DNA from: Candidatus Krumholzibacteriota bacterium | GTDB lineage: Bacteria > Krumholzibacteriota > Krumholzibacteriia > Krumholzibacteriales > Krumholzibacteriaceae | Length of the DNA stretch: 64,000 nt | Reading direction: 5' to 3' | NCBI GenBank assembly: GCA_016932415.1 | Contig: JAFGCX010000010.1 | Location: 124,001-188,000 of the forward strand | In this document: piece by piece, positions 35,958 to 44,823 of the stretch | Layout of the letters: every line of letters begins with the position of its first letter | Position numbering within the stretch: position 1 is the stretch's first letter | Program-made: the position numbers and the translations under genes | Notes under the pieces: generated by a model | Seen by the model: the letters and a program-made list of their open reading frames with translations, nothing else | Databases searched by the model: none | Told to the model about the DNA's origin: nothing

Positions 35958-37094
35958 ATGGATCTTTGCGGGGGAATAATGACTGCTGCCGGTCTGATAT
36001 TGCCATTGATACTTTCCTTCATTCTGGGGCTTGTCTTCACTCCTCTGGCTATAGCGATAGCTCTGCGCTGGAATATAGCCGAGAAGCCGAACGGCAGGAA
36101 TAACCGTGAGATAGCGCATATAGGAGGAGTGGCGATAATAGGAGGGATACTTTTCGCACTGATCCCCGCTTTCCTTTTCTTTCTTCCTCAGTACCCACTG
36201 AACAGGGTCTTTGTCCCGATTCTTATAGCGAGCGGATTCATTACGTTTCTGCTTGGTATAATAGACGATCTTCGCTCGCTTCACTATCTGTACAAGCTGT
36301 TTTTCCAGGTAGCCGTCTCTCTTCTCGTCTCGGCCTCAGGGATCGGACTTCTTAAACATTTCGGGATCGTTATTCTCCCGTTTCCGGCGGTAATATCGGC
36401 TTTTTTCCTTTCATCGGTCTGGATGTTGACGGTGACTACGTCGTTCAATCTGATAGACGGAATTGACGGGCTGGCTTCCGGGATAGCGGTCATTTCGGCG
36501 GCGGGATTTTTTGCGGCAGGATATCTTTTCGGTATTCCCCTGGTAATGGTGTTGTCGGTTGTCATCTTCGGCGTGGCTCTCGCGTTTCTGAAATTCAATT
36601 TTCCTCCCGCGAGGATCTTTATGGGTGATTCAGGAAGTCTTTTTCTCGGATTGATATTCGGGCTGATCGCGCTGCTGATGGTAGTATCGACCGAAGGTAT
36701 ATTCTACGTTGTGTCGGGATGCCTGTTGATCCTGAGCGTCCCCCTGATGGATTGCGCTCTTGCGTTTTTCAGGCGGATCATGACGGGTAGGCCTCCATTC
36801 GAAGCGGATCACATGCATCTCCATCATATCCTGCTGTACAGGCTTGGCTCGGTAAAGAAAGTCGATCTTCTGCTGTGGAGTTTTTCGGCCGTCTTCAGCG
36901 CGCTCGGAGTATTGACAATGAAGTTTCATTTCCCCGTCCTTCTGGTATCACTCGTCATGGAGCTTGTCGTTTTTGGTTTCGCTTTGCGGGACATGGTCAA
37001 TTTCGATATTTCAGTAGAAAAGATGGATGAGATCATCAGTGGATACGTCTCTTCCCAGACAACGGCGATTCCCAGACATGACAGATCCCATTGA
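35958..37094 (+). CDS. WecA/TagO-type undecaprenyl-phosphate sugar-1-phosphate transferase
   Basis: 378 residues, polytopic, MraY/WecA family. Starts polymer synthesis by moving a HexNAc-1-phosphate from a UDP-sugar to undecaprenyl phosphate. Motifs: the Asp pair in GIIDDLRSLHY, the conserved NLIDGIDGLASG, the metal/catalytic Asp in RIFMGDSGS, and the C-terminal His cluster ADHMHLHHILL. This His-rich loop and the lack of MurNAc-pentapeptide features favour WecA/TagO over MraY. ATG 35958 follows TGAGG; ATG 35979 is a possible second start. Last gene of the polysaccharide block. Confidence 0.92.
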   Translation: MDLCGGIMTAAGLILPLILSFILGLVFTPLAIAIALRWNIAEKPNGRNNREIAHIGGVAIIGGILFALIPAFLFFLPQYPLNRVFVPILIASGFITFLLGIIDDLRSLHYLYKLFFQVAVSLLVSASGIGLLKHFGIVILPFPAVISAFFLSSVWMLTVTTSFNLIDGIDGLASGIAVISAAGFFAAGYLFGIPLVMVLSVVIFGVALAFLKFNFPPARIFMGDSGSLFLGLIFGLIALLMVVSTEGIFYVVSGCLLILSVPLMDCALAFFRRIMTGRPPFEADHMHLHHILLYRLGSVKKVDLLLWSFSAVFSALGVLTMKFHFPVLLVSLVMELVVFGFALRDMVNFDISVEKMDEIISGYVSSQTTAIPRHDRSH

Positions 37095-37195
37095 CCATTT
37101 GCATCTCGACCTTTCCCGTTTACTTATTTTTCACTCTGTGCTACGTTTGCCTTGTCAGGTTGCGATGTTTGACGATTGATCGGAGGAATCATTCC

Positions 37196-38098
37196 TTGGC
37201 TAACGCAAAGATAATTGCCACCGCGTGCAGGCAGGACCCCGCCGCGTTCATAAAATCAAAACGGGTAGTCGATCTGTTGACTGAATCGAATCCGGGCAGG
37301 AGATTCATTGATTACAGGGAACTGACAAATAGCGTCAGTGCTCAGTCGGTAAAAGGATTATCAGGGCCTCTGAACCTTTTGGGCCAGAAGAAAATCGACA
37401 TAGTCATCGCGGATGCTTCGGAGATACCGCTCAGGCTTCAGCCTGAGTTCGAGATAGGAGCCGTGCCGAAAAGAGGGAATCCCTTCAACGTTCTGATATC
37501 ATCGGAAGACGTGATCCTTGAAGAACAGCCTGCCGGGGTGCCGATAGGAGTCTCCGATATAGCCAGCATGGGACAATTACGTTATTTCAGGGACGATCTT
37601 CTTCTTGTGCATGTTGAGGGCGGGTATCAGGTTTTAAGCGAGATGATGATTTCCGGCGAAATAGGTGGATTCGTCATAAATGCCGCCGAGGTAGAAGCTT
37701 TCGGGACGCAGGAAAATGTGGTCGAGGTCTTCACCTCCTCAATCTGCATGCCTTCGGCTGGAAAAGGGGCTATGGGATTGATCGTGAGAAAAGGAGACCG
37801 GCTGATCAAGGGGCTTGTTGAAGAGATAGATCATGGTCCGAGCCATGCCGAGATAGATATAGAAAGGATCTTTTTGACTGAGCTGGTAAAATATGGAAGG
37901 AAGAATGTCGGCGTTCTCGGAGAATCCGAAGGAGACGAATTCAAGATTAGCGTGGCGCTTATTACTTCCGATGGTTCGGAAAAGCTGAGTGCCACGATGC
38001 GCGGATCGACTGGCGAGGAAAAAACAGTCGCGCGGAAACTGGCCGCTCACCTGATCCAATCAGGAGGAAAAGGCCTGCTTGAAACAGTCTGTGACTAG
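37196..38098 (+). CDS. HemC-like (porphobilinogen deaminase fold) protein lacking catalytic residues
   Basis: 300 residues from TTG 37196, nine bases after GGAGG; the longer frame from 37091 has a poor N-terminus. It aligns end to end with hydroxymethylbilane synthase: IIATACRQDPA at the GTR-S-LAL position; DIVIADASEIP where HSMKDVP stands; VPIGVSDIASMGQLRYF for GTSSLRR; MPSAGKGAMGLIVRKGD for PAVGQGAVGIE; and IERIFLTEL for AERAF. The dipyrromethane-anchoring Cys (GGC) is replaced around KYGRKNVGV, the essential Asp (KD) reads Glu, and the RGN/TR arginines read EGG and V. It is therefore unlikely to make hydroxymethylbilane. Ligand binding or regulation is possible. No other haem gene is nearby. 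Confidence 0.6.
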   Translation: MANAKIIATACRQDPAAFIKSKRVVDLLTESNPGRRFIDYRELTNSVSAQSVKGLSGPLNLLGQKKIDIVIADASEIPLRLQPEFEIGAVPKRGNPFNVLISSEDVILEEQPAGVPIGVSDIASMGQLRYFRDDLLLVHVEGGYQVLSEMMISGEIGGFVINAAEVEAFGTQENVVEVFTSSICMPSAGKGAMGLIVRKGDRLIKGLVEEIDHGPSHAEIDIERIFLTELVKYGRKNVGVLGESEGDEFKISVALITSDGSEKLSATMRGSTGEEKTVARKLAAHLIQSGGKGLLETVCD

Positions 38099-38118
38099 AC
38101 AGGGGAGCTTTCAGAAAA

Positions 38119-39390
38119 ATGCTCGACCGAAAATTTATCAGGAAAGAACCTGAAACGGTAAAAAAGGGATTGAAAGCAAAGGGGGTCGAGTTCGATCTTG
38201 AAGATTATCTCGATCTCGACAGGAAGATGCGCGAAATAATCCAGGAAACGGAACTGCTGAAACACGAAAGAAATACCGTTTCCCTGGAAATATCCAGGCT
38301 TAAAAAGGAAAAGAAGGACGCCACAGAGATCATGGTCCGGATGAAGGAGACGGCGGGAAGGATCAGGGAAGCGGATTCCGAACTGAAAACCATTTCCGAC
38401 AGGCTCGATTCTCTTTCACTGGCGATTCCCAATCTTCCGCATGAATCAGTCCCCCATGGAACGAGCGAAAAGGATAATCCCGTCATCAAAACCTGGGGGG
38501 ATATTCCGGCTTATCCGCAGAGACCTTTGCCTCACTGGGAGATCGGAGAGAAGCTTTCGATCCTGGATATGCCGGCGGGTGTGACTTTGACAGGTCGTGG
38601 ATTTGTGGTCCTTCGCGGTGGCGGAGCCCGCCTGTCGAGGGCACTTGTCAATTTTTTCCTCGATATTCATCAGAAGCAGGGATACGAAGAGTTGATCATC
38701 CCTTACATGGCTAACAGGGATTCGATGACTGGTACGGGCCAGCTTCCCAAGATGGAAGATGATATGTATCACTGTGAGAAGGACGATCTTTTCCTGATTC
38801 CAACGGCTGAGGTCCCGATAACTAATATCTACAGAGACTCGGTCCTTGAGAGGCCGATCCTTCCCAAGAAATGTACCGCGTACAGTCCCTGTTTCAGAAG
38901 AGAGGCGGGGAGCTACGGTCAGGATACGCGGGGTCTTATCAGAGTGCACCAGTTCGACAAGGTCGAGATGGTAAAATTCGTCAGGCCAGAGGATTCTTAT
39001 GAAGAGCTGGAATCTCTTCTGACCGATGCCTGCGAGATACTTGAACTTCTTGAGATTTCCTACAGGGTGATCGAACTATGTACGGCCGATCTCAGTTTCG
39101 CGGCCGCCAAATGTTATGATATAGAGACCTTCGCACCCGGTATTGAAAAATGGCTTGAAGTCTCTTCATGCAGCAATTTTGAGGATTTTCAGGCAAGACG
39201 GGCAAGGATAAGGACCAGGGAGGAGAAAGGGGGAAAGGTCGAATTCGTGCATACGCTTAATGGTTCCGGTATGGCATTGCCCCGTATAATAGCGACGATC
39301 CTCGAACTGAACCAGACGCCTACCGGCAAGGTCCGGATTCCGAAAGCCCTTGTTCCTTACATGGGGGGCATGGAGTATCTTGAAGCATGA
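38119..39390 (+). CDS. serS: Seryl-tRNA synthetase
   Basis: 423 residues, normal length. N-terminal coiled-coil arm (about residues 30-105), then the class II core: motif 1, motif 2 (SPCFRREAGSYGQDTRGLIRVHQFDKVE) and motif 3 (LNGSGMALPRIIATILE). Charges tRNA-Ser and tRNA-Sec with serine. The second role matters here, because the window appears to encode a selenoprotein. ATG 38119 follows AGGGGAG. The 3' end overlaps the following histidine kinase gene by 11 bases. Confidence 0.97.
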   Translation: MLDRKFIRKEPETVKKGLKAKGVEFDLEDYLDLDRKMREIIQETELLKHERNTVSLEISRLKKEKKDATEIMVRMKETAGRIREADSELKTISDRLDSLSLAIPNLPHESVPHGTSEKDNPVIKTWGDIPAYPQRPLPHWEIGEKLSILDMPAGVTLTGRGFVVLRGGGARLSRALVNFFLDIHQKQGYEELIIPYMANRDSMTGTGQLPKMEDDMYHCEKDDLFLIPTAEVPITNIYRDSVLERPILPKKCTAYSPCFRREAGSYGQDTRGLIRVHQFDKVEMVKFVRPEDSYEELESLLTDACEILELLEISYRVIELCTADLSFAAAKCYDIETFAPGIEKWLEVSSCSNFEDFQARRARIRTREEKGGKVEFVHTLNGSGMALPRIIATILELNQTPTGKVRIPKALVPYMGGMEYLEA

Positions 39391-40636
39391 ATTGAATATC
39401 AGGACTTCGAGGAATCTTCCTTTTCTTCTTAAAGTCTACTTCATCGCTGGAACAGTCCTTCTGGTCTCGGCGGCCCTTCTTTATAACAACAGTCTGATGA
39501 AGAGGATGACGGCCCAGGCGGAAAGTACGGCAAGTCTGTTTTCCAGGTTCATCGGAATATCGCTTCTTCAGGCGGAAAACGAAGCTAACAGGAATTTCTT
39601 CCGCGAGATAAGGTCATCGATCTCACTGCCATATATATTGACCGATACAATGGGACGTCCTTTCATCTGGAACGACATAGGTATGGATGACATCGGGGAT
39701 ATCGAATGGCAGCGCTGCGTCGATTTCAATCCTCTCCAGCCGAATGATGAAATTCTACTCGATGTGTATAACAAGGCGATGGAATTCGACAGGATCAACG
39801 ATCCGATAATAGTCGAGGGGAAAGAATTCCGGCTCGTGGTCCACCATGGACCTTCGAAGCTCACAAGGGAGCTTCAATATGCCCCATATATCCAGTTCGT
39901 GGTGATCCTTATATTTATTCTTCTCGGATTCTTCGGATTCAGGACTGTAAAGACGGGAGAGCAGCGATCGATATGGGTCGGGATGGCGAAAGAGACGGCG
40001 CACCAGCTTGGGACGCCTCTCTCGTCAGTGATGGGATGGCTGGAGATCATCAAGGACCAGGCGGAGAAATCAGGTTGCGATGGAAGGATAAGCAGCGCCG
40101 CTCAGGAAGCGACTGCTGACGTGGACAGGCTCAGCAAGATATCATCCAGGTTCGGCAAGATCGGTTCCATGCCTGATCTTGAATACCAGAAACTGGCTCC
40201 GATAATTGAAGAGACAGTTGAATATTTCGAACGCCGAAGGCCGGCTTTAAAGATCGATTCGACTATCAGCGTCGAGATGGATGAATTACCGCTGATAAGA
40301 TGCAGCCATGATCTTGTGGGATGGGTATTCGAGAACCTTATCAAGAATTCCCTCGATGCGATGGTCGGTCAGGAAGGAAAGATCAATATAGCTGCCAGGA
40401 TGAACAAGGATGAAAACAGGGTCGAAGTGACATTCAGCGACAACGGGCGCGGAATGAGCTCAAGCCTGAAAAAAAGGATCTTTTCGCCGGGCATCACAAC
40501 CAAGAAAAGAGGCTGGGGCCTGGGGTTGGCGCTTGTAAAAAGAATCGTGGAGGATATCCACGATGGAACGATCAATGTCATATATACTCATCCCGGGAAA
40601 GGGACGGTTTTTATGATCACGTTCCCTGTAAGTTGA
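39380..40636 (+). CDS. Membrane sensor histidine kinase next to the PorX-like regulator
   Basis: About 418 residues. Start at TTG 39380 behind GGAG, inside the end of serS; the frame is also open from 39350. Two membrane helices (about residues 15-35 and 175-195) bound a periplasmic sensor of about 140 residues with no recognised domain. Then HisKA with the phospho-acceptor His208 in ETAHQLGTPLSSVMGW and a complete HATPase domain: N box (NLIKNSLDAM), DNGRGM, and RGWGLGLALVKRIV. No HAMP domain. The stop overlaps the following regulator frame, and the two are almost certainly a cognate pair. By analogy it may play the PorY role of type IX secretion control. Confidence 0.88.
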   Translation: MKHELNIRTSRNLPFLLKVYFIAGTVLLVSAALLYNNSLMKRMTAQAESTASLFSRFIGISLLQAENEANRNFFREIRSSISLPYILTDTMGRPFIWNDIGMDDIGDIEWQRCVDFNPLQPNDEILLDVYNKAMEFDRINDPIIVEGKEFRLVVHHGPSKLTRELQYAPYIQFVVILIFILLGFFGFRTVKTGEQRSIWVGMAKETAHQLGTPLSSVMGWLEIIKDQAEKSGCDGRISSAAQEATADVDRLSKISSRFGKIGSMPDLEYQKLAPIIEETVEYFERRRPALKIDSTISVEMDELPLIRCSHDLVGWVFENLIKNSLDAMVGQEGKINIAARMNKDENRVEVTFSDNGRGMSSSLKKRIFSPGITTKKRGWGLGLALVKRIVEDIHDGTINVIYTHPGKGTVFMITFPVS

Positions 40637-40662
40637 TATTGGATTGTAAAAGGGGATTTCTT

Positions 40663-42213
40663 GTGAAGGGTAAAAAGATACTTTGGGTCGATGACGAGAT
40701 AGACATGCTTCGTTCTCACCAGATATTTCTCGAGGAAAAGGGGTATGATCTGACCGGCGTCTCCAGCGGAGCTGAAGCTCTCAGGATGCTTGGAAAAGAG
40801 ATTTTTGACCTGGTCCTTCTCGATGAGACGATGCCCGGAAAATCGGGGCTGGAGACACTGCAGGAGATAAAGGAGATAGCGTCCAACATTCCGGTCATCA
40901 TGATAACGAAAAACGAAGAAGAGGGGCTGATGGAGCAGGCGATCGGCATGAAGATCGATGATTATATACTGAAGCCGATCAATCCTCTTCAGATCTATTC
41001 CGCGATCAAAAGACAGCTTGAATCCCATAAAATCCAGGAAGGTACGATCAGCAAGGATTATCTTGAAGTCTTCCGCAGAATTGATGAAGCGGTCAGTGCC
41101 GGTCCGGACTGGAAAGAATGGGTCAATATCCATCTCGAACTTTCCGGGTGGGATCTCGAATTCGACAGGTTCAGTTCGACAGGAATGGAACAGATACATG
41201 AAGAACTCAGGAAGAGATGTAATTTCGAATTCGGGAATTTCGTTGAGAATAACTATGGGAAGTGGATCGAATCGGAAAAAGAACCGCTCATGAGCGTGGA
41301 TGTCTTCAAAAAAGCCGTTTTCCCACATCTTAACGCCGGAAAAAAATTGTATTTTATCGTGATCGACTGCATGAGGTACGACCAGTGGTTGACTATCGAG
41401 GACATGCTCGCGCCTTTTTACAATATTCAAAGGGACACATACTGTTCAATCCTTCCAACGGCGACGCCGTACGCGAGAAACGCTGTTTTTTCAGGGCTGT
41501 ATCCCGGAGAAATTGCTTCCAGGTATCCCGAATACTGGCTGGAAAGATCGAAAGACGAATTCAGCAAGAACCGTTATGAGCAGGAATTGATGAACGAACA
41601 GCTTAAAAAAGCCAGGCTGGAGAGGCTATCCTCTAAATATATAAAGATCTACGACAGCGATGAGGCGAATGAGATACGCAAACAGGTCAACAGCTACCGC
41701 GCTATAGACCTTGTCGCCATGGTATTCAATTTTCTTGATATCCTGGCGCACGGAAGGAGCCAGAGCGAGATCCTCCAGGAGATAGCTCCGAATGAAGCTG
41801 CCTTCCGTTCCCTGATGCGGTCCTGGTTTACTCACTCGGCTCTGTTCGAGATACTTCAGAAGATCTCGTCTCATGACGCGACGGTGATCATAACGACGGA
41901 CCATGGATCAATTCTCGGGCAGAAGGCCACGCTTGTCCACGGGAACAGGGATACGTCGAGCAACCTCAGGTACAAATTCGGTGAGAATATTAATGGAGAC
42001 GAGAAACAGACGTTCTCGATGAGGAACCCGGCAGAATACAGGCTGCCCGCGGAATCGCCATCGAAAAATTATATTATTGCCAAGGAAAACTATTATTTCG
42101 TCTATCCGACAAGATTCCACGAATATGAGCGTCAGTATCAGGGGACTTTCCAGCATGGAGGTATATCGCTGGAGGAGATGATCATCCCCCTGATTACTTT
42201 GACTCCAAGGTAA
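40663..42213 (+). CDS. porX: PorX-like response regulator with PglZ (alkaline-phosphatase-fold) domain
   Basis: 516 residues from GTG 40663, seven bases after AGGGG. Receiver domain (1-122) with acidic pocket Asp10-Asp11, phospho-acceptor Asp54 (LVLLDETMPG) and Lys in YILKPINP. A helical linker follows, then a PglZ domain with metal-site residues of the phosphatase fold: VIDCMRYDQW, PTATPYARNAVF, TTDHGS, a His in TLVHGN, and a terminal His in FQHGGISLEEM. This order and length match PorX, which controls type IX secretion genes in Bacteroidota and has a zinc-dependent oligonucleotide phosphodiesterase activity. The histidine kinase immediately upstream is the likely phosphodonor. The C25 and zincin proteins of this window are possible targets. 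Confidence 0.85.
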   Translation: MKGKKILWVDDEIDMLRSHQIFLEEKGYDLTGVSSGAEALRMLGKEIFDLVLLDETMPGKSGLETLQEIKEIASNIPVIMITKNEEEGLMEQAIGMKIDDYILKPINPLQIYSAIKRQLESHKIQEGTISKDYLEVFRRIDEAVSAGPDWKEWVNIHLELSGWDLEFDRFSSTGMEQIHEELRKRCNFEFGNFVENNYGKWIESEKEPLMSVDVFKKAVFPHLNAGKKLYFIVIDCMRYDQWLTIEDMLAPFYNIQRDTYCSILPTATPYARNAVFSGLYPGEIASRYPEYWLERSKDEFSKNRYEQELMNEQLKKARLERLSSKYIKIYDSDEANEIRKQVNSYRAIDLVAMVFNFLDILAHGRSQSEILQEIAPNEAAFRSLMRSWFTHSALFEILQKISSHDATVIITTDHGSILGQKATLVHGNRDTSSNLRYKFGENINGDEKQTFSMRNPAEYRLPAESPSKNYIIAKENYYFVYPTRFHEYERQYQGTFQHGGISLEEMIIPLITLTPR

Positions 42214-42229
42214 AAAGGCGAACAGAGGT

Positions 42230-42712
42230 ATGGAACGGATCGAATATCCTGGCGGAAGCAGGAAAAAACGGATTATTCATATCGGTTCTCCGGATGAGAT
42301 GCTTGAACTTGGTGAAAGGTTCGGCACGATAGTGCCGGCCGGGATGGCTGTCTCCCTGGAGGGAGGGTTGGGAGCTGGGAAGACCTTTTTCGTCAAGGGG
42401 GTCGCCAGGGGGCTTCTGATCGAGGATGAAGTCCTGAGCCCCACTTTCATCCTCGTCGAGGAATACAGGGGGGAGCTTCCGCTCTTCCATTTTGATCTTT
42501 ACAGGCTTGAGGACCTTTCCGAAGTAGAGGGAACGGGACTTTTCGACGCGGTAGACGGGAAGAATCTCGTCGTCGTGGAATGGGGCGACAGGCTGCCCGA
42601 AGGCGCTCTTGATTTTGATATTTCTATCAATATTGCGGTGACCGGGGAAAAAACCAGAAAAGTGACTATAGAGGGACCGTCCGTCCTTGTGGATATGATG
42701 CTGGAGGAATAA
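42230..42712 (+). CDS. tsaE: tRNA t6A biosynthesis ATPase TsaE
   Basis: 160 residues. A P-loop ATPase that works with TsaB, TsaC and TsaD to put the threonylcarbamoyl group on A37 of ANN-decoding tRNAs. Walker A is GGLGAGKT, followed by the conserved SPTFILVEEY and HFDLYRLEDLSEVE segments and the VVVEWGDRLPE motif. It begins at ATG 42230, shortly after the regulator gene, and is followed two bases later by tsaB, the classic arrangement with rimI next. Confidence 0.95.
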   Translation: MERIEYPGGSRKKRIIHIGSPDEMLELGERFGTIVPAGMAVSLEGGLGAGKTFFVKGVARGLLIEDEVLSPTFILVEEYRGELPLFHFDLYRLEDLSEVEGTGLFDAVDGKNLVVVEWGDRLPEGALDFDISINIAVTGEKTRKVTIEGPSVLVDMMLEE

Positions 42713-42714
42713 CG

Positions 42715-43446
42715 ATGACGAGCGGCCTGATCCTTGCTCTTGACACATCACATCTGAAAGGCAGCGTCGCTCTCTCCGCGAATGGCGATCTTCTTTGCGA
42801 GATAATCTTTGACGCGAGCGATACGCATTCGGCTACATTGATGCCCGCGGTGGACACCTGTCTGAGGCAGGCGCAGTCACGGATAAGCGATATTGATCTT
42901 TTCGGGCTGGTCATCGGTCCCGGCAGTTTTACCGGACTTAGAATAGGACTGGCGACTGTCAAAGCGTTCGCGTCGATACGTCAGAAGCCGGTCTGCACCG
43001 TAAACAGCATGGAATTGCTGGCAGCCGCTTTTCCTTACTCAAGGTTGCCGGTCTTTCCCCTGATAGATGCCAGGCGCTCTGAAGTATATGCGGCGGCCTA
43101 TGACACCGGATCAGGGTTCCCCGTTGAACTCGCCTCGCCGCGGGCTGTTTCACCGGAAGCTGTCGTCGGGATGATTAAGGAAACCTGTAAGGGTGGACCG
43201 GTTCTTTTATGCGGGACGGGCGCGGAGAAATATTCAGAGTTGCTGTCTCGCGTCATACCGGCGGGAAGCCGTCTGGCCGGCAGCGAATGGTCTGTTCCCT
43301 CGGCGGCCAGGATGATCTCCCTGGTCAGGGCGAGAGAACCCATTCATTTCAGCGGAATCCCGCGGCTTGAACCGATGTATATAAGGCCTCCCGACGCGAA
43401 GCTTCCCTCACGGGTGAAGTTGAATGATGGAGGAGGAAAAGAGTGA
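42715..43446 (+). CDS. tsaB: tRNA t6A biosynthesis protein TsaB
   Basis: 243 residues, typical length. ASKHA-fold scaffold partner of TsaD; it has no catalytic role of its own. N-terminal LILALDTS, HSATLMPAVD, and GPGSFTGLRIGLATVKA near residue 70 are diagnostic. ATG at 42715 is two bases after the tsaE stop. The TsaC and TsaD genes are elsewhere. Confidence 0.95.
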   Translation: MTSGLILALDTSHLKGSVALSANGDLLCEIIFDASDTHSATLMPAVDTCLRQAQSRISDIDLFGLVIGPGSFTGLRIGLATVKAFASIRQKPVCTVNSMELLAAAFPYSRLPVFPLIDARRSEVYAAAYDTGSGFPVELASPRAVSPEAVVGMIKETCKGGPVLLCGTGAEKYSELLSRVIPAGSRLAGSEWSVPSAARMISLVRAREPIHFSGIPRLEPMYIRPPDAKLPSRVKLNDGGGKE

Positions 43447-43503
43447 ACAGATCTGTTCCTGAAGGGATAAGTTCATCTGGGAAAGAGCCAGGAGGAAAAA
43501 GAG

Positions 43504-43962
43504 TTGAGTGAAGGTCTGATAAGAGTGATGCTCGAGGCAGATATCCCGATGTTGATGAGACTCGAGAAGGAGTGTTTTCCTACTCCATGGACGGAGAATA
43601 TGTTCCTGTGCCAGATCAGGCTTGTAGATATATCGGCGAATCTCGTCTATACTGAAGAAGATGAGATCTGTGGGTATGTCGTAGGATGGTTTGGTTATGA
43701 GGAACTGCATATACTGAGCATAGGGGTGAACCCATTGCTCAGAGGGCGGGGCATAGCGGAGGCGCTTCTCAATGAAGCGATGAGACGCAGTCTGAAAGCA
43801 GGTTGTACAAGGGTGATACTTGAGGTGCGGAAAAGCAACTCAAGGGCACAGAGATTCTATCAAAAACTCGGTTTCAGGCAGGTAGGTATCCGGAAAGGAT
43901 ATTACAGCGAGACGGGTGAGGATGCTCTGGTCCTGGAGAGGGATATTGAGATCACGACTTGA
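43504..43962 (+). CDS. rimI: RimI-type N-acetyltransferase
   Basis: 152 residues, GNAT family. In E. coli RimI acetylates ribosomal protein S18; in many bacteria the tsaB-rimI link suggests a wider N-terminal acetylation role. Acetyl-CoA loop RGRGIAEALL, then EVRKSNSRAQRFYQKLGF with the usual Asn and Tyr. Starts at TTG 43504 after AGGAGG; the 57 bases between tsaB and this start hold no clear gene. The end overlaps the next gene. Confidence 0.92.
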   Translation: MSEGLIRVMLEADIPMLMRLEKECFPTPWTENMFLCQIRLVDISANLVYTEEDEICGYVVGWFGYEELHILSIGVNPLLRGRGIAEALLNEAMRRSLKAGCTRVILEVRKSNSRAQRFYQKLGFRQVGIRKGYYSETGEDALVLERDIEITT

Positions 43963-44797
43963 AGGGTTGCTTGCTCCTTTTTACGGAATGGCAGATACGG
44001 CTGTCATACTCGGGTCGGGATTGTCTGCGCTGCTTCAGTCGATAGATCCTGTTGAATCACTTTCCTTTGAAATGATAGAAGGCTGCAGCAGCCCATCTGT
44101 AGAGGGCCATCCGGGCAAGCTGCTCCTGGTCAGGGAAAGAGGGTCGTACACCCTTTTTTTTGCCGGCAGGGTGCATCTTTACGAAGGGAATAATGATATA
44201 TCCGGCCGGTCGGCTGAAAGAAGCATGGAAAACAGGGAGGATCATCCCTCTTCATTTGCCGTCAGGCTCGCATCACGTCTCGGTTGTGAGAATCTGCTTC
44301 TTACCCAGGCCGCAGGCAGCCTCAGGCCGGAGTTGGAAAGCGGTTCATGGATGCTGGCCGGAGATATTGTCTCCCTTCCATACAGGAACAATGGCCTCTT
44401 CCCATTTCAGGAAAAAGGACTCGCTGAAGGGCGCCATCGGCGGTTGATAGCGGCCGATTTCAGAGAAGCGCTCGCCGATGCCGCTCGCGACGCTCGTGTG
44501 CCTCTTTTTGACGGTACTCTGTACTGGACTACGGGACCGTGTTATGAGACTTCCGCTGAAGCTGCGATGGCGAGGCTTCTGGGAGCCGACGCGGCGACGA
44601 TGTCACCGATCCCTGAACTCGTTGCGGCCCTTGCGGCAGGACTCAAAGCTGCCTGCCTTAGCTGGATAACAAATCCCGCTCCGAATCTTGCCGGAGAAGC
44701 GGTCGATCACGCTGGTGTCGTGGAAATGGGGCAAAAAGGAGCGGCGACCCTGCTTCGGATCATAAGGGAATTGCCTCGGCGCCCTGGTCAATTATAG
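43946..44797 (+). CDS. Purine nucleoside phosphorylase (PNP family 2)
   Basis: About 283 residues from TTG 43946, which follows GGAGAGG within rimI. Splits purine nucleosides to base and ribose-1-phosphate in salvage. Phosphate-site motif ILGSGLSALL, catalytic His in GRVHLYEG, GPCYETSAEAAMARLLGAD, the TMSPIPE stretch (GMSTVPE in relatives) and ITNPAPNL holding the base-binding Asn. All key positions are kept, though several are slightly changed compared with the trimeric PNPs. Followed by an intrinsic terminator, so it closes the serS-to-PNP gene string. Confidence 0.88.
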   Translation: MRSRLEGLLAPFYGMADTAVILGSGLSALLQSIDPVESLSFEMIEGCSSPSVEGHPGKLLLVRERGSYTLFFAGRVHLYEGNNDISGRSAERSMENREDHPSSFAVRLASRLGCENLLLTQAAGSLRPELESGSWMLAGDIVSLPYRNNGLFPFQEKGLAEGRHRRLIAADFREALADAARDARVPLFDGTLYWTTGPCYETSAEAAMARLLGADAATMSPIPELVAALAAGLKAACLSWITNPAPNLAGEAVDHAGVVEMGQKGAATLLRIIRELPRRPGQL

Positions 44798-44823
44798 GGG
44801 ATTTGCTGAAAAAATCCCTTTTT
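44798..44823 (+). terminator. Rho-independent terminator after purine nucleoside phosphorylase
   Basis: Seven-bp stem GGGATTT/AAATCCC (44798-44804 with 44812-44818) with a seven-base loop and a run of five T. It begins directly after the stop codon. Confidence 0.88.

Noticed and set aside
43444-43503. A short overlapping frame between tsaB and rimI (about 22 codons)
   Set aside because: Too short, no pattern, and its end coincides with the rimI start region. Taken as spacer with the rimI ribosome site.
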